Source: JAIOPA01 sp046076045 (GTDB lineage: Bacteria > Eisenbacteria > RBG-16-71-46). From it: 64,000 nt of DNA. Location: contig JBJTRI010000119.1 in the NCBI GenBank assembly GCA_046076045.1, positions 1 through 64,000 of the forward strand, read 5' to 3'. This document shows, one piece after another, positions 25,948-32,638 of this stretch. Within the stretch, counting starts at the first letter, position 1. Each line of letters starts with the position of its first letter. Under the pieces are notes generated by a model, which ran no database searches, had not been told where the DNA came from, and worked only from the letters and a program-made list of their open reading frames with translations. Both the position numbers and the translations under genes were made by a program.

Positions 25948-26457
25948 TCAGCGCGCGGGCTTGAACGTGAGCGACACCGAGTTGATGCAGTAGCGCAGCC
26001 CGCTGGGCTCGGGGCCGTCCTCGAACACGTGCCCGAGGTGCCCGCCGCAACGCCCGCAGTCCACCGCGACGCGCACCATGCCCCACGAGGTGTCGGACTT
26101 CTCGTGCACGACGTTGTCGAACGCCGGGCGCCAGAAGCTCGGCCAGCCCGTGCCCGAGTCGAACTTGGTGTCGGACCCGAACAGCGTGAGCCCGCAACCC
26201 GCGCACGCGAACGTGCCCTTGCGCGACTCCTTCCACAGCGCGCCCGTGAACGCGCGCTCGGTCCCCTCCTCGCGCAGGACGTGGAACTGCTCGGGGGTGA
26301 GGCGCGCGCGCCACTCGGCCGCGGTGCGCACCACCTTCTCGTAGCGCGGGCCCGCGGGTGCGCGTGCCGGGGTGCGCGCGTCGCGCGCAGGGGCGGCGAG
26401 GGCCGGGGCGGCGGACAGCGCGAGCACGAGGGCGAGGGCGCGGAGCGGGCTGGGCAT
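25948..26457 (-). CDS. msrB: Exported peptide-methionine (R)-S-oxide reductase
   Basis: A 169-residue MsrB. A signal peptide (residues 1-21, ending APALA) sends it to the periplasm or surface. CAGC (85-88) and CGRC (134-137) bind the structural zinc, SGTGWPSFW is the substrate loop, and RYCINSVSLTF holds catalytic Cys157. It reduces methionine-R-sulfoxide in oxidised proteins. The ATG at 26457 has a GGAGG 6 nt upstream, which rules out the longer reading. The cytoplasmic MsrA gene lies far away at 50853. It follows the SGNH hydrolase gene by 95 bp on the same strand. Confidence 0.93.
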   Translation of the reverse strand: MPSPLRALALVLALSAAPALAAPARDARTPARAPAGPRYEKVVRTAAEWRARLTPEQFHVLREEGTERAFTGALWKESRKGTFACAGCGLTLFGSDTKFDSGTGWPSFWRPAFDNVVHEKSDTSWGMVRVAVDCGRCGGHLGHVFEDGPEPSGLRYCINSVSLTFKPAR

Positions 26458-26552
26458 CGGGGGCCTCCGAGGGTGGGTCATGGCGCGACGGTCTCGCAGC
26501 GTTCGATGGTGCGCAGGGCACGGGCGTTGCAGGCGGCGGGGTCCGGGCGGGG

Positions 26553-27188
26553 TCAAATCCCGCCTGCGCGCCCGGCGAGTGCCGCGCGCGCGGTCGGCAG
26601 CAGGGTGTCGGCCCACTCGGCGTAGGCGCGGCCGCCGGGATGGAGCAGGTCCTCGGCCAGGTAGGCGGGGTCGCCGCCGTGGCGGCGCGAGTGCGCCGTG
26701 ACGTCCACCCAGTGCGCGCCGATCGCGCGCACGCGCTCGTGCTGCGCGGCGTTGAGCGCGTCGATCTCGCGTGCGATGCGCGCCCGGTCGCGGCCGGCCG
26801 CGTACGGCGTCGCACCCCAGTCGGGGATGGAGACCGCGACGACGCGCGCCGGCTGGTCCCCCGCGAGCGCGACGGCGCGCGCGAGGGCGCGGACGTGGTC
26901 GGCGAGGGTGTTCGCGGGGTCGAGCCCGCGGTACTGGTCGTTGACGCCGATGAGCAGGGTCACGAGCGCGTGCCGACCGCCATCGGGCCACACGCCCTCG
27001 CGCTCCATCGCGCCCAGCATCTCGGCCACGGTCCAGCCGGTGCGCGCGACGATGCGCGGCTCGGCGACCGGCATGCCGCCCGCGGTGAGCGCGCGCGCGA
27101 GGCGCACGGGCCAGCGCTCGGCCGGGGTGACGCCCTCGCCGATCGTGTACGAGTCGCCGAGGGCCAGGAACGGGGCGGGTTCGCTCAT
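26553..27188 (-). CDS. SGNH/GDSL hydrolase
   Basis: A 211-residue SGNH-fold esterase/lipase. Block I is LALGDSYTIGEG with nucleophile Ser13, block III is LIGVNDQYRG with the oxyanion Asn, and block V is LLHPGGRAY with the catalytic Asp/His dyad region (DLLHPGG). No signal peptide, so a cytoplasmic enzyme. Substrates in this family range from lipids to acetylated sugars; nothing here narrows it. It lies 43 nt after the HD-GYP gene on the same strand and may be the tail of that operon. Confidence 0.85.
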   Translation of the reverse strand: MSEPAPFLALGDSYTIGEGVTPAERWPVRLARALTAGGMPVAEPRIVARTGWTVAEMLGAMEREGVWPDGGRHALVTLLIGVNDQYRGLDPANTLADHVRALARAVALAGDQPARVVAVSIPDWGATPYAAGRDRARIAREIDALNAAQHERVRAIGAHWVDVTAHSRRHGGDPAYLAEDLLHPGGRAYAEWADTLLPTARAALAGRAGGI

Positions 27189-27231
27189 GCGGCGAGCGTA
27201 GCGTGCGCGCCGCCCGCCCGCATCCGCGCCC

Positions 27232-27846
27232 TCAGGCCGCGCGCGCGTCGAGCCCCGGGTTGCCGTGGCCCTCGAGCTGGCCCGTCTCGCGCAGACGGAT
27301 GAAGGCGTCCACCACCTCGGGGAAGAACTGCGTGCCGCGGTGGCGCTGCAACTCGGCGCACGCCTCGTCGGCGGGCAGGCCATGGCGGTAGGGGCGCTCC
27401 TCGGTCATCGCGTCGTAGGCCGCGCACACCATCACGATGCGCGCCCCCATGGGGATCGCCTCGCCCGTGAGCCCGCGCGGGTAGCCGCGCCCGTCGGGGC
27501 GTTCGTGGTGCGCGTGCACGATCGCCGCGACCTCGCCGAGTCCGGGGACACCGCACAGCATCTCCCAGCCCACGGTGGGATGTGTGCGCACCGCCGCGAC
27601 CTCGTCGGGGTCGAGCGGGCGCGGACTCTGCACGACGTCGTTGAGGAGCGCGTGCCGCCCGAGGTCGTGCAGACGCGCGCCCATCTCGATCGCCCACAGG
27701 TCGGTGGCGGGCACGCCGAGCTCGCGCGCGATCGCGAGCGACCAGCGCGCGATGCGCGCCGAGCGACCGCGCGTGTGCGGGTCCGCGGCGTCGATGACGT
27801 GCGTGAGCGCACGCACGAGCGGGAGTAGCGCGGGATCGGGTCTCAT
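27232..27846 (-). CDS. HD-GYP domain protein, likely c-di-GMP phosphodiesterase
   Basis: A 204-residue stand-alone HD-GYP domain. The His-Asp pair is in GARLHDLGRHALL (60-61), and HHERPDGRGYPRGLTGEAIP at 113-132 is the canonical HHExxDGxGYP signature. Both metal-binding and GYP elements are intact, so hydrolysis of cyclic di-GMP is likely. There is no receiver or sensor domain, so control must come from partners. The ATG at 27846 has GGAGG 6 nt upstream. It follows the second PilT-like gene by 34 nt and is the last clear member of the FHA-kinase-PilT cassette. Confidence 0.88.
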   Translation of the reverse strand: MRPDPALLPLVRALTHVIDAADPHTRGRSARIARWSLAIARELGVPATDLWAIEMGARLHDLGRHALLNDVVQSPRPLDPDEVAAVRTHPTVGWEMLCGVPGLGEVAAIVHAHHERPDGRGYPRGLTGEAIPMGARIVMVCAAYDAMTEERPYRHGLPADEACAELQRHRGTQFFPEVVDAFIRLRETGQLEGHGNPGLDARAA

Positions 27847-27880
27847 CGGGGGCCTCCGGTCGGGTGGTGGAGGGCGGGCG

Positions 27881-28939
27881 TCATGCCGCCTCCGAGGTCG
27901 CGCGCGCGGCGAGCGCGCCCGGGTCCAGTGCATGGCGGAACGCCTCGGCGCGGTGGATCGCGCCGGTGCGTACGAGTTCGAGCAGGGCCGCGTCGAGCGA
28001 GGCCAGCGTGGTGGCCGGGGTCGCGAGTGCGAGGCCGCGCGTGCCGGCGCCGACCGTGCTCGTCGTAGGCGGGGCGAGCGCGGCGTCGGCCACCAGTCGT
28101 CGGCCGCTGCCGTCGGCGTGCCGCACGAGGCGCTGGGTCACGACCATGCGCAGGTGGCTCGCCAATCGTGCGCGTGCCGCATCGCGGCGCGCGGGCGCAT
28201 GCGCGCTCACGAGGCGATCGACCGCGTGCGTGGCATCGGGTGCGTCGAGCGCGCCCAGCACGAGCGTGCCGGCGGCCGCGAGTTCGAGTGCGGCCGCCGC
28301 GGCAGCCGGCTCGTGCAGGTCGGCGAGCAGCACCACGTCGGCGTCGGCGCGCATGGCGTCGCGCACCGCGTCCTCGAGGCTCGGCGCGTGCGTGCCCACC
28401 TCGCGCTGACCCATCGCGCACTGCAGCGGGACATGGCGGTGCTCGATCGGGTCCTCGATCGTCACGATGCGCCCGCGCCGCGTCTGGTTGAGGTGGCGCA
28501 CCAGCGCCGCGAGCGTCGTCGAGCGTCCCGAGCCGTGCGGTCCGGTCACCACCACCAGACCCGAGTCGAGCGCGAGCACGGCGGGCACGAGTGCGGGCAG
28601 GGACAGCGCGGCGAGCGTCGGCGGTTCGGCCGGGAGCGGGCGGAGTGTCGCGGCGACACCCGCGGCGTGCCGCACCACCGTCACGCGGAACCGGCCCGCG
28701 GTCGAGTCGTCGAACGCACCCACCGCACGCACGCCGGCATGGGCGCGCTCGAGCAGGGCGTCGGGCAGGCGCGCGGCGAGCCACGCCACGACCTCGCCCG
28801 CGATCACGGGGTCCGAGCCCCACGCCACCGCACGACCGTGCTGGCGCACGCGCGGCAGGTCGCCGTCGCTCAGGTGCAGGTCGGAGACGCCCTCGGTCGC
28901 GGCGCGTGCGAGCAGCGCGTCGAGGCGGTGCGTGCTCAT
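27881..28939 (-). CDS. PilT-like ATPase, degenerate (second of a pair)
   Basis: A 352-residue protein of the PilT/VirB11 secretion ATPase family. VSDLHLSDGDLPRVRQHGR is the PilT N-terminal domain, TGPHGSGRSTTLAALV at 132-147 the Walker A loop, VTIEDPIEHRHVP the Asp box, and MGQREVGTH a further block. Three catalytic positions differ from PilT: Walker A has Arg139 in place of Lys, the Walker B Glu is Asp (LLADLHE at 194-200), and the His box reads LDAPDAT without its His. The C terminus lacks the AIRNLI motif. Start and upstream stop overlap (ATGA). It may be a regulatory rather than motor subunit. Membrane-associated at a pilus base, if the family role holds. Confidence 0.8.
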   Translation of the reverse strand: MSTHRLDALLARAATEGVSDLHLSDGDLPRVRQHGRAVAWGSDPVIAGEVVAWLAARLPDALLERAHAGVRAVGAFDDSTAGRFRVTVVRHAAGVAATLRPLPAEPPTLAALSLPALVPAVLALDSGLVVVTGPHGSGRSTTLAALVRHLNQTRRGRIVTIEDPIEHRHVPLQCAMGQREVGTHAPSLEDAVRDAMRADADVVLLADLHEPAAAAAALELAAAGTLVLGALDAPDATHAVDRLVSAHAPARRDAARARLASHLRMVVTQRLVRHADGSGRRLVADAALAPPTTSTVGAGTRGLALATPATTLASLDAALLELVRTGAIHRAEAFRHALDPGALAARATSEAA

Positions 28940-30030
28940 GCGGCCCTCCGCTCGTCCTGCGCCAGCGCGAGTAGGGCGGGGCGCGTGACGAACGGCGCGA
29001 GGCTGCCGCGGTCGTCCGCACGCAGGAACGCGTCGTCGGGGTCGGCGTCGCCCGCGCGCACGAGTGCGACGAGCGCGTGGTCCATGAGCTGCATGCCGAG
29101 CCGACGCCCGGCGGCGATCGCCCCCGGCAGTTGCGCGCTGCGGCCCTCGAGCACGAGCGCGCGCACGGTGGGCGTGCCGATCAGCACCTCGTGCACCGCG
29201 ACGCGTCCGCGGCCATCGGCGCGACGCACGAGTTGCTGCGACACGACGAGGCGCAACGACTCGGCGAGCGCCCGTCGCGTGCTGGGCGAGTCGGCGCCGA
29301 GGTCGGTGAGGCGTTCGAGCGTGGCCACCGCGCCGCGCGTGGGCAGCGTGGCGATGACGCGGCGTCCCGAGGTCGCGGCCGCGAGCACGGCGGCAAACAT
29401 GGCGGCGTCGGGGATGTCGTCGAGTGCAACCACGTCGTGGTCGCCGTCGCGTGCCGCGTTCAGACCGTGCACGCGCGAGGGCACGTGCGTGCCGAGCTCG
29501 CGCTGGACCACGGGGGCGACACCGGGCGCATGCAGGCACTCGATCGGGTCCTCGAGCGTGAGCACCGCGGCGCCCTCGCGATCGAGCGCGTCGCGCACCA
29601 GTGCCGCCATGGTCGTGGAGCGTCCGCTGCCGGCCGGGCCGGTCACCAGCACGAGCCCGTGGCGCGGACCGCCGGGGTCGGTGATGACGCGCGGCAGTCC
29701 GAGGTCGGCGGGGCGCGGCGGCAGCAGCGGCACGAGGCGCGACGTGCACGCGAGACCGGCCTGTTCGAGGTGCACCGAGAGCCGTGCCCGCGTGCCGTCG
29801 GCGCCGACGTGCGCGAGCCGCACCGCACCGTGCGCGGCCAGCGCGTCGCGCGCGGAGGGGGGCAGCGCCTCGCGCACCAGGTCCTCGAGCGCGGTGGCGT
29901 CGAGCGCGCGGAACGGCACCGGCACCAGCACGCCGTCCACGCGCGCGAGCGGCGGCTGGCCGACCGTGAGGTGCAGGTCGGACGCGCCGAGCTGTCGTGC
30001 GGCGTCGTGGAAGGCGTCGATCCGGGCCAT
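28936..30030 (-). CDS. PilT-like ATPase, degenerate (first of a pair)
   Basis: A 364-residue PilT-family protein. LGASDLHLTVGQPPLARVDG at the N terminus and GLVLVTGPAGSGRSTTMAAL match PilT closely, as do LTLEDPIECLH, VVQRELGTHVPS and the C-terminal IGTPTVRALVLEGRSAQL (AIRNLI motif region). The Walker A Lys is Arg137, Walker B reads VALDDIPD where PilT has a GEMRD-type Glu, and the His box HTTSA is replaced by PTRGA. The same three changes appear in the next gene, so they look conserved rather than decayed. It lies 15 nt after the kinase gene on the same strand. Confidence 0.8.
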   Translation of the reverse strand: MARIDAFHDAARQLGASDLHLTVGQPPLARVDGVLVPVPFRALDATALEDLVREALPPSARDALAAHGAVRLAHVGADGTRARLSVHLEQAGLACTSRLVPLLPPRPADLGLPRVITDPGGPRHGLVLVTGPAGSGRSTTMAALVRDALDREGAAVLTLEDPIECLHAPGVAPVVQRELGTHVPSRVHGLNAARDGDHDVVALDDIPDAAMFAAVLAAATSGRRVIATLPTRGAVATLERLTDLGADSPSTRRALAESLRLVVSQQLVRRADGRGRVAVHEVLIGTPTVRALVLEGRSAQLPGAIAAGRRLGMQLMDHALVALVRAGDADPDDAFLRADDRGSLAPFVTRPALLALAQDERRAA

Positions 30031-30045
30031 GGCGTCGTCCGCGCG

Positions 30046-31797
30046 CTAGGGCAGCGCGCGGAACCTCTCCAGCAAGGTCGTGGCGCTGTCGGGCCGGTCC
30101 TCGGGGTGGCGGGCCATGGTGGACGCGATGAGTCGCGACAGCTCGATCGGCACGCCGGGCACCGATTCGTGCACGGGCGGCACCGCGCCCTCGAGCACGC
30201 GGAACAGCACGTTGGCGGGGTTCGTGCCCTCGAACGCGGGGCGTCCGGTGAGGGCTTCGTGCAGCACGACGCCGAGCGAGTAGAGGTCGGAGCGCCCGTC
30301 GAGTGGCAGGCCCTCGATCTGCTCGGGCGAGATGTACTCCGGGGTGCCCACCATCATGCCGCTGCGCGTCAGGCGAGACAGGCCGTCGAGGTGCGCCGAG
30401 GCGAGCCCGAAGTCCACGATGCGGACCGCATCGCCCTCGCCCACGAGCAGGTTCCCGGGCTTGAGGTCGCGGTGCAGCACGCCGGCCTCGTGCGCGGCGG
30501 CCAGTCCCTCGAGCGCCTGTTCGGCGATGCGGCGCACGCGTGCCGGCGACAGCGGACCGTCCTCGTGCAGGACGCGGCCGAGGTCGCGGCCGTCGAACCA
30601 CTCCATCGAGATGGCGTGCGAGTCGCCGAGGTCGAGCAGGTCGTGGATGCGGATCACGTTCGGGTGCACGATGCGGCGCGCGAGCTTCATCTCGCGCACG
30701 AACCGGCGCAGCGTCTCGGGGTCGCGCGAGAGTTGCGGCGCGAGCACCTTGAGCACGACCTCCTCGTGCACGAGCAGGTCCTCGGCGCGGTACACCGTGC
30801 CGAAGCCGCCCGAGCCGATGCGGCTCACGACCCGGAACCGGCTCGCGAGCACGGTGCCGGGAGAGAGCCGCGCGAGGTCGAGGCCACGCGGGCCCTCGGC
30901 GGCGGCGGGCGCACCCGCCCCGGTCCCGGACGGGCGCAGGCGCTCCCACTCCCGGGCCGGGGTGGGCGAGGCGGGCGAAGCGGGGCGCGTCACGCCGGCC
31001 GTGGCCAGCGCGCGCGCGATCGCGTCGCGCGTCGTGGCGGGCAGGTCGCGCGCGGCGAGCGCGTGCAGTGCGTCGGCGGCGCGCTCGCGCACCCACCAGT
31101 CCTCGTCGCGGAGCGCTCCGGCGAGGGCCGGCACCGCGCGCTCGTCGGGCGAGGCGTTGAGGATCTCGGTCGCGTAGCGGCGCGTGAACGGGTCGGGGTC
31201 GTGCAGCAGTTCGAGCACCGCGTCGGTGACGCCGGGGCCGCCGAGCGCACCGAGCGCCTCGGCGGCGCGGGCGCGCAGTCGGCCGTCGGCCAGACGCAGC
31301 GCCTCGGCGAGTTCGCGCACGCGTTCGGGAGAGCGCACGCCGACGAGCGCGTGCACCGCGGCCTCGCGCACCGCCTCGGACTCGTCCTCGAGCGCACGCA
31401 ACCACTCGGCGGCGGGCACGCGCGCGGCCTGCGCGGTGAGCGCGAGGTCGAGCCGGGCACGCGCGACGCGTTCGTCGCGGTAGAGCGGGAGCAGCGCGCG
31501 CGGGTCCCAGGTCGCGCTCGAGGCGAGCGCGCGTGCGGCCGCATCGGCGACCGGGGCGACCGGGGAGCGGAGCGCGTCGGCGAAGTCGCCGAACGTCTCC
31601 GGTCGCACGAGGCCCGAGAGCGTGGCGAGCATCGCGGGGGTGGCGGGCCGCGCCGCGACCGCGTCGAGGAGCGCACGCGCCGCGGGCGCTCCAGCGGCGA
31701 GCAGGTCGGCCTGCGCCTCGGCGAGCGCATCCGGGCCGGCGCCCGACTGCAGCAGTCGGACGTGGTGCTCGGTGCGGAGGCGGTTCGCGTCGCTCAT
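30046..31797 (-). CDS. HEAT-repeat serine/threonine protein kinase
   Basis: A 583-residue cytoplasmic protein. Residues 20-260 are helical HEAT-type repeats (for example VREAAVHALVGVRSPERVRE, then LRARAAEALGALGGPGVTDAV). After a Pro/Ala linker, a complete Hanks-type kinase domain occupies 310-583: GSGGFGTVY at 328-336, VVLK with Lys350, HRDLKPGN at 432-439, DFG at 452-454, and GTPEYISPEQ. All catalytic residues are present. There is no transmembrane or extracellular sensor domain, unlike most PknB-type kinases; the HEAT part probably binds a protein partner. It follows the FHA gene by 43 nt. The FHA protein is an obvious phospho-target or reader. Confidence 0.88.
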   Translation of the reverse strand: MSDANRLRTEHHVRLLQSGAGPDALAEAQADLLAAGAPAARALLDAVAARPATPAMLATLSGLVRPETFGDFADALRSPVAPVADAAARALASSATWDPRALLPLYRDERVARARLDLALTAQAARVPAAEWLRALEDESEAVREAAVHALVGVRSPERVRELAEALRLADGRLRARAAEALGALGGPGVTDAVLELLHDPDPFTRRYATEILNASPDERAVPALAGALRDEDWWVRERAADALHALAARDLPATTRDAIARALATAGVTRPASPASPTPAREWERLRPSGTGAGAPAAAEGPRGLDLARLSPGTVLASRFRVVSRIGSGGFGTVYRAEDLLVHEEVVLKVLAPQLSRDPETLRRFVREMKLARRIVHPNVIRIHDLLDLGDSHAISMEWFDGRDLGRVLHEDGPLSPARVRRIAEQALEGLAAAHEAGVLHRDLKPGNLLVGEGDAVRIVDFGLASAHLDGLSRLTRSGMMVGTPEYISPEQIEGLPLDGRSDLYSLGVVLHEALTGRPAFEGTNPANVLFRVLEGAVPPVHESVPGVPIELSRLIASTMARHPEDRPDSATTLLERFRALP

Positions 31798-31840
31798 CGC
31801 TCGGTCCCGTGGCCGGCGCGCACGGGCGCGCCGGGCGAGG

Positions 31841-32404
31841 TCAGGGGCGCAGCCACAGGCGCACGGCGAACCACGCGAGCGTGGCGCCGAGCAGCATGCC
31901 CACGATCGTCTCGCGCACGGCCCAACGCCGCGGCGGCGGGATCTCGACCGCACCCTCGGGCGTCACGGGCGGCAGCGGGCGGCCCTTGGCCGGAGCGGTC
32001 ATGCCACTCAACTCGGCGCGCGACAGCACCACCGTGTGACGCGCCGCATCGCTCGTGGTCGCGGGCGGTGCGCTCGCGCGCGGGCGGGCGCGGCGGTCGG
32101 TCTCGACCCCGACCCACAGCGTGTACTTGCCGAACCGCACCACGTCGTTGTCGCGCACGAACGAGGCGTTGACCATCTGGTCGTTCACGAACGTGCCGTT
32201 CGCGCTGCCGAGGTCGGTGATGCGGTACTCACCCGGCGCGGTGCGCTCGATGCGGAAGTGGTCGCGCGACACGCCCGGGTTGTCCACGAACACGTCGGCC
32301 TCGGGATCGCGCCCCACGCTCACGACGTCCTGGTCGAACGTGTAGTTGCGAACCGGTCGTCCCATGAGGGACAGGCGGAGCTTGAGGATCTGCCCATCGG
32401 CCAT
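31841..32404 (-). CDS. FHA domain protein with C-terminal membrane anchor
   Basis: A 187-residue protein. Residues 20-95 form a forkhead-associated domain: VSVGRDPEADVFVDN, GVSRDHFRIER and ITDLGSANGTFVND carry the Gly-Arg, Ser-x-x-His and Asn-Gly residues that bind phosphothreonine. A linker of about 65 residues is followed by one hydrophobic segment near 165-183 that ends with basic residues, so the protein is likely tail-anchored with FHA in the cytoplasm. GGAGG lies 8 nt before the ATG at 32404, which is preferred to a start 15 nt upstream. First gene of the minus-strand signalling cassette. Confidence 0.88.
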   Translation of the reverse strand: MADGQILKLRLSLMGRPVRNYTFDQDVVSVGRDPEADVFVDNPGVSRDHFRIERTAPGEYRITDLGSANGTFVNDQMVNASFVRDNDVVRFGKYTLWVGVETDRRARPRASAPPATTSDAARHTVVLSRAELSGMTAPAKGRPLPPVTPEGAVEIPPPRRWAVRETIVGMLLGATLAWFAVRLWLRP

Positions 32405-32638
32405 GCGGGGTTCCTCCACGGCGGCCGTCCTGGCCGCCCGAGGGTGGAAGGGGGGCGTGCCCCCGGATCACTCGGACTCCCCGGGGTCATCGGCCCGTCG
32501 GCGCCCCGGCTTGAGGATTCCCCGCGTCCGGGGCGGGCGCGGGCGGCGCCGGCCGTGATACCGTCGGACGGCTCCGTGCCCCGCGCCCCCCGGCTCCGGG
32601 CCCGTACCCCACCGCCCGCACCCCGGAGACCCGCCCCC

